Origin: Bartonella sp. WD16.2
GTDB taxonomy: Bacteria > Pseudomonadota > Alphaproteobacteria > Rhizobiales > Rhizobiaceae
Direction: 5' to 3'
DNA: 64,000 bases
NCBI RefSeq assembly: GCF_002022505.1
Contig: NZ_CP019781.1
Location: forward strand, 1,449,501 to 1,513,500
The translations under genes were made by a program, and so were the position numbers. The notes beneath the pieces were generated by a model. The model was given only the letters and a program-made list of their open reading frames with translations, was not told the origin of the DNA and ran no database searches. Below, one piece after another: positions 20,065 through 29,641 of the stretch (its first letter is position 1; every line of letters begins with the position of its first letter).

Positions 20065-21237
20065 ATGGCACATCATAGCACTTTCCCTCACGATACACTT
20101 CCTTCAAATTATGATAACCATATCCCTCCTTTATCTTATCGTGATACCCGTATTGATGTGTTGCGTTCTTTAGCACTGTTGATGATTTTCATCAACCATA
20201 TTCCCGGAACATTTTATGAACATCTCACACACAAAAACTTCGGTTTTTCTGATTCGGCAGAAATATTTGTTTTGCTTTCAGGTGTTTCTCTTGGATTAAG
20301 CTTTCATACTCAGGCCCTCAAAAGCTGTCTTACTTCATATGTGCAAAAACTTTGGAAGAGAGCTTTTGTGCTTTATAAAGCACATCTTTTTACCACCTTT
20401 ACCACATTAACCCTCTTTTTGGGAGCCTCTGTCCTATGGCACTCAGAACAACTTTTATCCATGAATAATATGAGGATATTTCTAACACAACCTTTTATCA
20501 CATTTTTAAGTATTTTAAGCCTTGGCCATCAACTAGGCTATAATAATATTCTTTCTCTTTATATTATTTGCCTGTTGTTTGCCCCTTTTGCTCTTTATCT
20601 CACAGACAAACATAAAGGTCTTCTTCTTTTTATATCATTGATAATATACCTTATATGTGGCTTTTATAGCATTGCACCACCTTCTTATCCACTCCAAGGG
20701 CAGTGGTTTCTTAATCCTTTATCATGGCAATTTCTTTTCATTATCGGGTTAACAAGTGCTGTATATCTCAAACAAGGAGGAAAAATCATTTTTCGTCCTT
20801 TAATTGTGATTTTTTCAGCAAGTTATCTTGTATTTGCACTGCTATGGGTGCGCTTAGAGTGGTGGGGAAGTTTTGGATCGTCTGACTGGTCTTCACCCCT
20901 TATGAACTTTAATAAAACGTTCTTAAGCCTTCCCCGCTTAGTGCATATTCTAGCCCTAGCATCTTTGATCCTTTGTATCCCCTGCTTGCATGAGCGATTT
21001 CACGTCTCCCCAAAGCACCCCTTAGCGATTTTAGGCAAACAGAGCTTACCAGTTTTTGTCACCGGCACTATTTTTGCAATGTGCGGACAAATTTTCAAAA
21101 CACTAACGACAAGCACATTTTTTTCTGACACCCTCTTGATGATAAGCGGTATCGCAATACAATTTGCTGTAGCCTACTATTATGAAAGAAAAAAAACTCA
21201 TCGTCTTATACTTTCAAGAAACAAAACAAATTTATAA
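20065..21237 (+). CDS. OpgC-family acyltransferase-like membrane protein
   Basis: Polytopic inner-membrane protein of 390 residues with about ten hydrophobic segments. The opening RDTRIDVLRSLALLMIFINHIPG and the following SDSAEIFVLLSGVSLGLSF match the OpgC family, which adds succinyl groups to periplasmic glucans. The start is taken at ATG 20065; a TTG one codon upstream is also possible. No glucan synthase gene is nearby. It diverges from the ThiE-like gene. Confidence 0.85.
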   Translation: MAHHSTFPHDTLPSNYDNHIPPLSYRDTRIDVLRSLALLMIFINHIPGTFYEHLTHKNFGFSDSAEIFVLLSGVSLGLSFHTQALKSCLTSYVQKLWKRAFVLYKAHLFTTFTTLTLFLGASVLWHSEQLLSMNNMRIFLTQPFITFLSILSLGHQLGYNNILSLYIICLLFAPFALYLTDKHKGLLLFISLIIYLICGFYSIAPPSYPLQGQWFLNPLSWQFLFIIGLTSAVYLKQGGKIIFRPLIVIFSASYLVFALLWVRLEWWGSFGSSDWSSPLMNFNKTFLSLPRLVHILALASLILCIPCLHERFHVSPKHPLAILGKQSLPVFVTGTIFAMCGQIFKTLTTSTFFSDTLLMISGIAIQFAVAYYYERKKTHRLILSRNKTNL

Positions 21238-21359
21238 ATATTGCCATTTTGCTCATTAACCTTAGCATAAAAAGTCTATTGCGCAATTGCCTTTAAAAAG
21301 GCATTTTCTATAACAATGAGAAAATAGATCTTTAATTTCATTATTTCTCATATTGGAGT

Positions 21360-21893
21360 ATGGAGTATAAAGACGTGAGTGCACATGGACCTTCACAAGA
21401 TAAAACCATTATCATGATGGAACACGATGCTTTTGAAAGCGTTTTTAACCACCTCTATGAAGAGACGATGAACCTTATTGAAGAAACGGCAGATTACATC
21501 GATAAAGAAGGTAAATGTGCTACGCGTCACCTTTCAGTCGAAACTTCTGCACTCTATGCAAAAGAAGCTATGTATTTAAGTACACGGCTGATGCAAATTG
21601 CCTCCCGACTTTTGCTTTTTCGTGCAGGGCGTGAAGGGGAAATGTCTCCTGAACAAATACAAAAAGAGATTGCAAAAATTTCTCTTCATACACCATCACT
21701 AGGACCTCAGACCGCTCATTGGGCAGAATTACCAGAAATTTTCCGCCATTTTGTAGCACGTTCTCTGCGTTTAGAAGAGCGTATGCGCCATATCAGTTAT
21801 GATATTGATCAAGCCTCTTGCAAAACCTTAAAAAAGAACAATCCTGTAAGCAAACAAATTCAATTACTCAAACGTGCTTTTCGGCGCTCTTAA
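21360..21893 (+). CDS. rcdA: RcdA-like regulator (DUF1465 family)
   Basis: A 177-residue all-helical protein with the DUF1465 pattern: ESVFNHLYEETMNLIEETADYID, then YAKEAMYLSTRLMQIASRLLLFRAGREGEM and LPEIFRHFVARSLRLEERMRH. In Caulobacter RcdA is an adaptor that helps deliver the master regulator CtrA to ClpXP at the G1-S transition. ATG 21360 and GTG 21375 both have GGAG upstream, so the exact start is uncertain. The stop codon runs directly into the first repeat of the following island. Confidence 0.82.
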   Translation: MEYKDVSAHGPSQDKTIIMMEHDAFESVFNHLYEETMNLIEETADYIDKEGKCATRHLSVETSALYAKEAMYLSTRLMQIASRLLLFRAGREGEMSPEQIQKEIAKISLHTPSLGPQTAHWAELPEIFRHFVARSLRLEERMRHISYDIDQASCKTLKKNNPVSKQIQLLKRAFRRS

Positions 21894-22600
21894 AAAATCC
21901 CTTGCCGTCACTTAAAACTAGCTTCTCACCACTAGCGCTTTCAGCTCTGCACTTTTCCCCTCCCTCACCCTTAAATGCCATCCTCTTCCACCAGCACTCC
22001 CTCAAACTCCCGATCTCTTCTCCCAAGTCATCTCCCAATCTCCCAAACCCGCCTTTCACATCAATGCCCTACCCTCCACCGATACAACTCAACCTTGTTC
22101 TCATTTTCCTCTCATCAATGCAAGCTTTCTACTCCTCCACGCTCTTGTCAGACACGTCCTCACCAACACATTCAAACCTCACCACTACCATTCTAAAACC
22201 CTTCATTCTCTCCACCCATCCTCAACCTTGCCCTTTTCCATCATTCTTAAACTTCTTAAAATCCCTTGCTACCACTTTAAAACCAGTTCCTCACCACTAG
22301 TGTTTTCAGCCCCGCGCTCTTCCATCCCTCGCCTTAAATGCCCTACCCTTCACCGATACAACTCAACCTTGTTTTCATTTTCCTCTCATCAATGCAAGCT
22401 TCCTACTCCTCCACGCTCTTGCCAGACACGTCCTCACCAACACATTCAAACCTCACCACTACCATTCTAAAACCCTTCATTCTCTCCACCCATCCTCAAC
22501 CTCGCCCTTTTCCATCATTCTCAAACCTCTTAAAATCCCTTGCCACCACTTTAAAAAAACAGCTCCTCACCATTGGCGTTTTCAGCTCTACACCTTTCTC
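21894..22600. repeat. 274-bp direct repeats beginning at the rcdA stop
   Basis: AAAATCCCTTGC-type landmarks occur at 21894, 22258 and 22532. The second interval is 274 bp, and the first is 364 bp because of about 90 extra bases. Within the units, the segment starting ATGCCCTACCCT (22064 and 22338) is nearly identical for about 190 bp. The third copy is cut short near 22600. Plus strand is extremely G-poor. Several long frames exist here only because stop codons are rare in such sequence; they have no start signals. The spacer from 22601 to 22769 is T-rich with a degenerate repeat of TATTCTTTT before ruvC. Confidence 0.92.
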
Positions 22601-22769
22601 TGCATAAAAAGCTCAACTCTTTTTCAATTATTTTCATTACACTCTTTTAGTATTTCATTGTATTCTTTTAGCGTTTTTACTGTATTCTTTTGGATTGTAT
22701 TAATGTTTCTATGTTCTTTTTGTGTATTGCATCTATTCAAGAACAAAGAAATAACATAGGCTTAATTAT

Positions 22770-23273
22770 ATGGTAAAAGTGATTCGTATTATAGGCATCG
22801 ATCCTGGACTACAGCGAACAGGGTGGGGCGTCGTTGATCTATTAGGCAATCATCTACATTTTATCGCATCAGGCACACTACGCTCTGATACACAAAGTCA
22901 CCTTGCTTCCAGGCTATGTCAACTTCATCAAGGGCTTTCTGATGTTGTACATCGTTTTATGCCTCATGAAGCAGCTGTTGAGAATGTTTTTGTTAACAAA
23001 GATGCCACTGCCACTTTAAAACTTGGTCAAGCACGTGCCATTGCACTTCTCGTGCCAGCCCAAGCAGGTCTTCCAGTTTCTGAATATGCCCCAAACACCA
23101 TTAAAAAGTCTGTTATTGGTGTGGGCCATGGTGCAAAAGAACAAATCCATATGATGGTCAAAACTCTTCTCCCACGTGCTGAATTTGACAGTAGTGACGC
23201 AGCTGATGCGCTGGCACTGGCACTTTGTCACAGCACCCACCGTACTAACTTATCCTACAGTTCACAAGGTTAA
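22770..23273 (+). CDS. ruvC: Holliday junction resolvase RuvC
   Basis: Endonuclease that cuts Holliday junctions bound by RuvAB. The four acidic catalytic residues can be placed at Asp11 (in IIGIDPG), Glu71 (AVENVF), Asp143 and Asp146 ([14 protein letters not shown]). Length (167) is typical. It is the first gene of a plus-strand run ruvC-ruvA-ruvB-ybgC-tolQ-tolR-tolA-tolB with short gaps, likely an operon. The Shine-Dalgarno sequence is weak. Confidence 0.96.
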   Translation: MVKVIRIIGIDPGLQRTGWGVVDLLGNHLHFIASGTLRSDTQSHLASRLCQLHQGLSDVVHRFMPHEAAVENVFVNKDATATLKLGQARAIALLVPAQAGLPVSEYAPNTIKKSVIGVGHGAKEQIHMMVKTLLPRAEFDSSDAADALALALCHSTHRTNLSYSSQG

Positions 23274-23276
23274 TAT

Positions 23277-23912
23277 ATGATTGGCAAATTAAAAGGCATA
23301 CTTGACAGTATCTGTGACGATCATATCATTCTTGATGTGCAAGGTGTGGGATATAGTGTTTTTGTGTCAAACAGGCTTTTATCTTCTTTACCAACCCTTG
23401 GTGAACACTTAAACCTGTTTATTGAAACACATGTTCGCGCAGAGGCCATTCGTCTTTTTGGTTTCACCACAAAAGCTGAACGAGACTGGTTTTGCCTGCT
23501 ACAAAATGTGCCAGGAGTAGGTGCAAAAGTTGCCTTAGCCATTTTAGGAACTTTATCCCCCGGTGAACTTGCCCAAGCAATTGCATTAAATGATGTAGCA
23601 ATGATCAAACGTGCCCCTGGCATCGGTCAAAAAGTTAGTGAAAGAATTATAAGCGAATTCAAAAACAAAACACTGCCCTTTAATGAAGAGAGCAAAAACA
23701 CTGCGCATTTTACTTCAAACCTCCAGGCACAAGAAACCAATCAACCTGTCAACGATGCACTATCGGCTTTGATCAAACTTGGTTTTGAGCGTGATCAAGC
23801 AGCACAAGCTTTGTCTTGCGCACTCTCTAGCCTTGAAGAAGAAACTGTTTCCTCAGCGCTTCTCATTCGCCATGGTCTTAAATTGCTTTCCAATTCATCC
23901 AACACAAGGTAA
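23277..23912 (+). CDS. ruvA: Holliday junction DNA-binding protein RuvA
   Basis: A 211-residue protein that forms the tetrameric platform on four-way junctions and recruits the RuvB motor. The N-terminal OB domain opens with [11 protein letters not shown]. Helix-hairpin-helix motifs appear as [16 protein letters not shown] and [16 protein letters not shown]. The C-terminal RuvB-contact domain ([20 protein letters not shown]) is present. It starts 3 bases after ruvC. Confidence 0.95.
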   Translation: MIGKLKGILDSICDDHIILDVQGVGYSVFVSNRLLSSLPTLGEHLNLFIETHVRAEAIRLFGFTTKAERDWFCLLQNVPGVGAKVALAILGTLSPGELAQAIALNDVAMIKRAPGIGQKVSERIISEFKNKTLPFNEESKNTAHFTSNLQAQETNQPVNDALSALIKLGFERDQAAQALSCALSSLEEETVSSALLIRHGLKLLSNSSNTR

Positions 23913-23975
23913 CTTTTTAAAATACAATATTTTTCTGCTCAGATAAATACAAGGTAACATATATACAAGGTAACA

Positions 23976-25061
23976 ATGCGTAAAGATGAAAGCCAACGCC
24001 TTCTTGGTGCCATACCCCTTCCCAATGACCCAGATCGTTCCTTAAGGCCACAAGTCCTTGATGATTTTATTGGTCAAGAAGCAGCGCGTGCAAACTTAAA
24101 AATATTTATTGAAGCAGCAAAAGCACGCCAAGAAGCTTTAGATCACGTTTTATTTGTAGGGCCACCAGGGTTAGGAAAAACAACACTTTCGCAAATTATG
24201 GCTAAAGAATTAGGCGTTAATTTTCGTTCAACATCAGGACCGGTCATTGCTAAAGCAGGTGATTTGGCAGCCCTTTTAACCAACCTAGAAGAACGTGATG
24301 TTTTGTTTATTGATGAAATTCACCGTTTAAATCCAGCTATTGAAGAAATTCTTTACCCAGCAATGGAAGACTATCAACTTGATTTAATCATTGGTGAAGG
24401 ACCAGCAGCACGTTCAGTCAAAATTGAGCTTGCTAAATTTACCTTAGTGGCAGCAACCACACGTTTAGGATTATTGACCACTCCTTTACGGGATCGTTTT
24501 GGTATTCCCATCCGGTTAAGTTTTTATACCATAGAAGAATTAGAATATATCGTTCAGCGTAATGCCCGCCTTTTTTCAGTCCAGATAAGTGATGATGGCG
24601 CCCATGAGATTGCATGTCGTGCACGTGGAACCCCACGTATTGCAGGAAGATTATTGCGCCGGGTTTGTGACTTTGCTCTGGTTAAAGGCGCAGAAAAAAT
24701 TGACCGCTTCATTGCAGATGAAGCCCTTTCACGCCTTGAAGTTGACCACCTCGGTCTTGACCCTCTAGATCGGCGCTATCTGATCCTCATTGCAGAAACT
24801 TTTCTAGGCGGCCCCGTTGGCATTGAAACAATTGCGGCTGCTCTCTCAGAACCACGTGACGCCATTGAAGATATTATTGAACCTTATTTACTGCAACAAG
24901 GTTTTATTCAGCGTACAGCCCGCGGGCGAATTATTACAGAAAAAGCTTGGGCGCATTTAGGGCTTTGTCCCCCTGAACCAGTAGCCTCACAAAAATCTAC
25001 ACCATCAGCTGACACAGATCATTCCTCACAACCCACTCTATGGGAAAAAGAAGATGACTAA
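23976..25061 (+). CDS. ruvB: Holliday junction branch-migration helicase RuvB
   Basis: AAA+ motor of 361 residues that drives branch migration with RuvA. Walker A GPPGLGKT is at 62-69, Walker [11 protein letters not shown] near 111-120, and the arginine-finger region is [11 protein letters not shown]. The winged-helix end is [22 protein letters not shown] short Ser/Thr-rich tail follows. The ribosome binding site is AAGGTAAC, and the 10-mer ACAAGGTAAC is present three times before the start (about 23904, 23949 and 23964). The end overlaps ybgC by 8 bases. Confidence 0.97.
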   Translation: MRKDESQRLLGAIPLPNDPDRSLRPQVLDDFIGQEAARANLKIFIEAAKARQEALDHVLFVGPPGLGKTTLSQIMAKELGVNFRSTSGPVIAKAGDLAALLTNLEERDVLFIDEIHRLNPAIEEILYPAMEDYQLDLIIGEGPAARSVKIELAKFTLVAATTRLGLLTTPLRDRFGIPIRLSFYTIEELEYIVQRNARLFSVQISDDGAHEIACRARGTPRIAGRLLRRVCDFALVKGAEKIDRFIADEALSRLEVDHLGLDPLDRRYLILIAETFLGGPVGIETIAAALSEPRDAIEDIIEPYLLQQGFIQRTARGRIITEKAWAHLGLCPPEPVASQKSTPSADTDHSSQPTLWEKEDD

Positions 25062-25668
25062 AACCACCACCAATAACACGTATATCAATACCCCCCATAC
25101 TAACAATACACCCCCCAACACCCCTCTTGCCCATAATATTCGCACCAACAATATTTGTACCAACAACCTTCACGCCAACAATATTTGTGTCAACAATACT
25201 CACACCACCGATACCTCAGCCGATCATAATGATGATTTAGCTTATGTTCATGATCTCCCTACAAGAGTCTATGTTGCAGATACTGATTTTTCTGGTGTTG
25301 TGTATCATGCGCGTTATTTGGAATTTTTTGAGCGGGGGCGTTCAGAATTCTTGCGAAACATAGGGTGTAATAACATAGAGTTAGCATCAGGCACACAGTC
25401 ACCATCAGGTATACAAAGGGAAAAACTATTTTTTGTCGTGCATCGCATAGACATTACTTATTCCCGCCCTGCACACATGGATGATCTTTTAACGGTTAAA
25501 ACACGACTAGAGGGTGTTCAAGGGGCACGCTTTTTCATGAATCAACAAATCATGCGTGATAACATCCTGTTAGTCGAAGCAAAAGTAACGCTTGCTATTA
25601 TGAATCAAGCAGGAAAACCACGCCGTTTACCTAAAGGTCTTTTTTCTTCCATACTTGTTTCAAAATAA
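25054..25668 (+). CDS. ybgC: YbgC acyl-CoA thioesterase with an Asn/Thr-rich leader
   Basis: Hotdog-fold thioesterase associated with the Tol-Pal locus. The catalytic motif [21 protein letters not shown] begins at residue 76, and the rest of the domain is complete. The first 60 residues are unusual: a low-complexity Asn/Thr/His-rich segment with the repeat (T/A)NN(I/L)xx, encoded by 15-bp tandem repeats at 25129-25203. Typical YbgC starts near residue 65. The overlap with ruvB (ATGACTAA) supports the long start, although no good internal start is seen before the domain. Probably functional. Confidence 0.93.
   Translation: MTKTTTNNTYINTPHTNNTPPNTPLAHNIRTNNICTNNLHANNICVNNTHTTDTSADHNDDLAYVHDLPTRVYVADTDFSGVVYHARYLEFFERGRSEFLRNIGCNNIELASGTQSPSGIQREKLFFVVHRIDITYSRPAHMDDLLTVKTRLEGVQGARFFMNQQIMRDNILLVEAKVTLAIMNQAGKPRRLPKGLFSSILVSK
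25129..25203. repeat. 15-bp tandem repeats in ybgC
   Basis: Five successive 15-mers at 25129, 25144, 25159, 25174 and 25189 follow the pattern of ACCAACAATATTTGT with changes. They are in frame and add five residues per unit to the YbgC leader. The region is A/C-rich like the intergenic islands. Confidence 0.85.
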
Positions 25669-25842
25669 AACTGACTTATTTTTAAAATAACAGAGGAAAA
25701 ACAAGCGGTTTTGAGTGTTTTTTCTACTTGAACATCTTTTTGTTTAGAAACTTAAAACTTTGTTTTGTCAAATTTAGAAACTATAAAACAATATGCTTTA
25801 ATGAGATTTTGTAAATAAATTTTCATTTAAAGGAACGATACT

Positions 25843-26556
25843 ATGGCGCACATAGAACTTGGCTCTCCAGATACCCTTGGAATGTGGAGCTTGTTTATGC
25901 AAGCCAATTTGGTTGTCAAAGCTGTTATGATTGGGCTTGTTTTTGCATCGGTATGGAGCTGGGCGATCATTATCGATAAAATATTTACTTATCGAAAAAT
26001 ACGCTATGACATCAAACAGTTTGAGCAAATTTTTTGGTCAGGCAAATCTTTAGAAGAGCTTTATGTAACCTATCAAAACCATCATACTAACAGCATCTGC
26101 GTTGTTTTTATAGCAGCAATGACGGAATGGAAAAAATCCCTCACCAAAGGGGTTCAACCATCGTTGAATTTACAAAGCAGAATTGAAAAAGCCATGGACT
26201 TAGCCTTAGGGCGTGAAAGTGCAAAAATAGAATCAAAATTAGGCTTCTTAGCTACACTTGGATCAGCTGCCCCCTTTATTGGCTTATTTGGAACAGTTGT
26301 CGGGATTATGAATTCATTTCTTTCGATTTCAGCTTCTCAAAATACATCCCTTGCAGTGGTAGCACCAGGCATTGCAGAAGCTCTTTTAGCAACAGCAATT
26401 GGCCTGTTAGCGGCCATCCCCGCTGTGATTGCTTATAATAAACTCATGCATGAAAGCACTCAAATCATAACGCATATAGAGGGCTTTGCTGATGAATTTT
26501 CAACGATCATGTCACGGCAAATTGATGAAAAAATAACCTCAAATTCATTGCGATAG
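25843..26556 (+). CDS. tolQ: Tol-Pal system proton-channel protein TolQ
   Basis: Inner-membrane protein of 237 residues homologous to ExbB and MotA. It couples proton flow to TolA with TolR. Membrane segments lie at about residues 20-43, 140-160 and 175-197. The characteristic stretch LGFLATLGSAAPFIGLFGTVVGIMNSF is intact, as is APGIAEALLATAIGLLAAIPAVIAYN. The ATG follows AAAGGA at 8 bases. A gap of 174 bp after ybgC could hold a promoter. Confidence 0.96.
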   Translation: MAHIELGSPDTLGMWSLFMQANLVVKAVMIGLVFASVWSWAIIIDKIFTYRKIRYDIKQFEQIFWSGKSLEELYVTYQNHHTNSICVVFIAAMTEWKKSLTKGVQPSLNLQSRIEKAMDLALGRESAKIESKLGFLATLGSAAPFIGLFGTVVGIMNSFLSISASQNTSLAVVAPGIAEALLATAIGLLAAIPAVIAYNKLMHESTQIITHIEGFADEFSTIMSRQIDEKITSNSLR

Positions 26557-26566
26557 GCGGTTTTTA

Positions 26567-27019
26567 ATGGCACTTTCTCTTGCTTCTCCTTCTCAGAAAA
26601 ACACACGAAAACGCCGTCGCTTGCAAAATCATTTAATCAATGAAATTAACATAACGCCTTTTGTAGATGTTATGCTTGTTTTATTGATTATTTTTATGGT
26701 CTCCGCGCCCCTTTTGGTCAATGGTGTTCCTCTTGATTTGCCTCAAAGCCAAGCAGGACCAGTGCAAACAGACCGCCCTCCCTTAACAGTTTCACTTGAT
26801 GCACAAGGGCGTTTTGCAATCAATCAAAACTATTACTCTACATCACAAGCATTGATTACAAAATTAAAAGAGCAGCTATCAACTGATCAAACATTGCAAA
26901 ACCAACGCATTTTTGTGCGCGCTGCCAAAACTGTTGAATATGAAAAAGTTTTACAACTTCTTGCTGATATTCAAAAGGCCGGTTTTTCGCAAGTTGCTTT
27001 AGCTAGTTTAGCGCAATAA
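26567..27019 (+). CDS. tolR: Tol-Pal system protein TolR
   Basis: Protein of 150 residues with one N-terminal membrane segment. The proton-path aspartate is in INITPFVDVMLVLLIIFMVSAP, matching the ExbD/TolR hallmark. The periplasmic part ends in LLADIQKAGFSQVALAS. It follows tolQ by 10 bases, consistent with cotranslation. Confidence 0.96.
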   Translation: MALSLASPSQKNTRKRRRLQNHLINEINITPFVDVMLVLLIIFMVSAPLLVNGVPLDLPQSQAGPVQTDRPPLTVSLDAQGRFAINQNYYSTSQALITKLKEQLSTDQTLQNQRIFVRAAKTVEYEKVLQLLADIQKAGFSQVALASLAQ

Positions 27020-27120
27020 TAAAACCATAAAATTAGATGATCGCAAAAAGCGCATACAAAACCATACAACAGTCCTATACAACGTCGATCAACAGTAAAA
27101 AAGGCTAAGGCTTAAAGAAG

Positions 27121-28242
27121 ATGAATACAAGTTCTCATCATAGCATGAAAAAAAGCTTAGCTTTCTCACTTGCAGCCCATATAGCCATTCTCACCTTGGG
27201 TGGGATGCACCTGACACATTCCACCTCTTTTCCTCAACACCAATTAGAGGCCATTCCCATCACTTTAGCTCCCCTTGATCAAGAGCTTGCAAGTGCACAA
27301 GGCTCAGAAAATGCGCCATTTAACGAACGCCCAGCACCAAAACCAACCACGTGGCCACAAGAAAAAGAAGATGCACACCATATAGGTGATGGAACACTCG
27401 ACAGTCAAACCCCCTTAAAGCCAAAAGAAAAACTACAAAATAAAAATGTTGAGACAACACCTCTCTCTTTTGGTGAAAAAGATGCATCTGAAACAAAAGC
27501 ACAATCCCTTACAACACCAAAAATACAAGAAACGAAAACACAGTCTTCTCCACAAACAACGCCAGAAATCACTTCAAAAATCACTGAAGAGACACCAAAA
27601 AATGAAAATATAACACTACCAGAGGAACCAGAAACACCTCAAATAACGCAAATACCTGCTCCGACAGAACCTGAAAAAAAACCACAGCAAATCGTTGAGC
27701 TGCCAACAAACGCTCCTCTTCCAACTACAAAAATGAAGCCAAAACCCATCAAACACGCTTCATCCCAAAAATCTCCTCACAAAAAAGGTGAACAAACGAT
27801 TGAGGATATCTTAGCAATGGATGAAAGCAATCTGATCAATCGTGCACGCACGCAAGGAGGTGGAGCAAAACGCTCTAAAGAACAAGAATCTCAAGGTGCA
27901 CGAAAAGATATTGGCGACACCACAAAAATGGCACAAACTCTTGTCAATCTTGCGGGTGCATGTATTCAAAAAAAGCTTAAACTTGTTGCTATTGGTGGAA
28001 ATTTAAATAACCGTCCAGTTGTGCGTTTGCAGTTTCAATTAAACCGTAATGGAATGATTATAGGTACGCCAATCATTGAAGCTCTCAAAGGTGATGAAAG
28101 CCAACAAACTGTCATGATTCAACAAGTATATGCAGCTGTTTTTGCATGCCAACCCTACCCAGATCTCCCGCGTGATCAATATAACTTATGGGGGCAAGGT
28201 TTTGATTTTAATGTTGATCCCCTTCAAGAGAAAACTTTATAA
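27121..28242 (+). CDS. tolA: Tol-Pal envelope-spanning protein TolA
   Basis: Protein of 373 residues with an N-terminal membrane anchor ([19 protein letters not shown]) followed by a long Pro/Glu/Lys/Thr-rich periplasmic region (about residues 50-230). A C-terminal TonB-like domain (about 275-373) shows [20 protein letters not shown]. TolA passes energy from TolQR to TolB-Pal at the division site. Identification rests on layout and position between tolR and tolB, since the central part is low in complexity. Confidence 0.93.
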   Translation: MNTSSHHSMKKSLAFSLAAHIAILTLGGMHLTHSTSFPQHQLEAIPITLAPLDQELASAQGSENAPFNERPAPKPTTWPQEKEDAHHIGDGTLDSQTPLKPKEKLQNKNVETTPLSFGEKDASETKAQSLTTPKIQETKTQSSPQTTPEITSKITEETPKNENITLPEEPETPQITQIPAPTEPEKKPQQIVELPTNAPLPTTKMKPKPIKHASSQKSPHKKGEQTIEDILAMDESNLINRARTQGGGAKRSKEQESQGARKDIGDTTKMAQTLVNLAGACIQKKLKLVAIGGNLNNRPVVRLQFQLNRNGMIIGTPIIEALKGDESQQTVMIQQVYAAVFACQPYPDLPRDQYNLWGQGFDFNVDPLQEKTL

Positions 28243-28306
28243 TCCAAAAGCAAGCTCATGTAATATGAAAGACATTGTCTCTCTTAAAAGAAAGGATAAA
28301 TCCAGC

Positions 28307-29641
28307 ATGATAGGAATGAGATACACTCTTTTTTCTTGGTTAATTGTTACCATAAGTGTATGGCTTTCCAGCTTTTCATCAGCCCACGCACAGCTGAAGG
28401 GAACCATTGCCAGTGCTGATTTTAACCCCATCTCGATCGCAATCACAGATTTCATATCCAACGATTCAATAGGGTTGAAGATTGCTGCTGTCGTTGCAGC
28501 AGATCTTGAACGATCTGGACTTTTTTTACCACTAAGCAGAGCGTCTTTTCCTGAAACAATCATCAATCCCAACAGTCAACCACGCTTTCTTGAATGGCAG
28601 CATACGAATATTCAGGGGTTGGTCACCGGACATGTCAATAGAGAAGCAAGTGGACGATTGAGAATTGACTTTCGTCTATGGGATGTCTTTGGTAACCGCC
28701 AAATCAAAGGGCGGCGATTTTATACAACTCCAGAACACTGGCGACGCGTTGCACATATGATTGCAGATGAAATCTACGGTAAAATGACAGGTGAACGCGG
28801 TTATTTTGATACACGCATTGTTTTTGTTGATGAAACAGGCCCGCGTGATGCACGAGTTAAACGCTTAGCTATTATGGATCAAGATGGCGCAAACCTAACC
28901 TATCTTTCCGATGGGAGAGAATTAGTCCTCACACCTCGTTTTTCACCCAATAGGCAAGAAATTACCTATATGGCATATGATAAGAACAAAACACCTCATG
29001 TGTATCTTCAGCAAATTGAAATGGGGCAAAGAGAATTAATAGGAACTTTTGACAATATGACAATTGCCCCTCGCTTTTCGCCAGATGGGCAAAAAGTGAT
29101 TATGAGTTTATTGCAAAATAATGGCAGTGCAAACCTTTACACAATGGATCTGCGCACACGCACCATGACACGCTTAACCACAACTAAAGCGATTGATACC
29201 TCAGCCTCTTATTCACCTGATGGCAAACAGATCGTCTTTTCCTCTGACCGTGAGGGTACACCACAAATTTATGTTATGAATGCCGATGGCACTAATCCTC
29301 ACCGTATTTCTTTTAATGAGGGCAACTATTCTACCCCCATTTGGTCACCGCGCGGTGACTATATCGCTTTCACAAAACAATTTCAGGGACAATTCTCCAT
29401 TGGCGTTATGCACCCCAATGGACAAGGTGAACGACTTTTAACCACAGGTTTTCATAATGAAGGACCCACTTGGGCACCCAACGGTCGTGTACTCATGTTT
29501 TTTCGTCAAAATGCAGGTGTAGGAACAAAAATTTACACAATCGATATTACTGGGCGCAACGAACGCCAATTACCAACCCCCCATGATGCCTCTGACCCAG
29601 CATGGTCAGCCTTACTCACTGTGCATTCATATAGCAAATAA
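28307..29641 (+). CDS. tolB: Tol-Pal periplasmic beta-propeller protein TolB
   Basis: The start at 28307 is chosen because AAAGGA precedes it and it gives a normal signal peptide ([23 protein letters not shown]). ATG 28265 adds 14 residues without a binding site. The N-terminal domain is followed by repeated propeller motifs, such as [31 protein letters not shown] and [13 protein letters not shown]. TolB normally precedes pal; here it is the last gene of the run and is followed by a repeat island. Confidence 0.96.
   Translation: MIGMRYTLFSWLIVTISVWLSSFSSAHAQLKGTIASADFNPISIAITDFISNDSIGLKIAAVVAADLERSGLFLPLSRASFPETIINPNSQPRFLEWQHTNIQGLVTGHVNREASGRLRIDFRLWDVFGNRQIKGRRFYTTPEHWRRVAHMIADEIYGKMTGERGYFDTRIVFVDETGPRDARVKRLAIMDQDGANLTYLSDGRELVLTPRFSPNRQEITYMAYDKNKTPHVYLQQIEMGQRELIGTFDNMTIAPRFSPDGQKVIMSLLQNNGSANLYTMDLRTRTMTRLTTTKAIDTSASYSPDGKQIVFSSDREGTPQIYVMNADGTNPHRISFNEGNYSTPIWSPRGDYIAFTKQFQGQFSIGVMHPNGQGERLLTTGFHNEGPTWAPNGRVLMFFRQNAGVGTKIYTIDITGRNERQLPTPHDASDPAWSALLTVHSYSK

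Noticed and set aside
21818..22607. Long Ser/Pro/Leu-rich frames on the plus strand after rcdA
   Set aside because: Stops are rare in C-rich, G-poor sequence, and the frames repeat with the 274-bp unit. No start signals or family resemblance.
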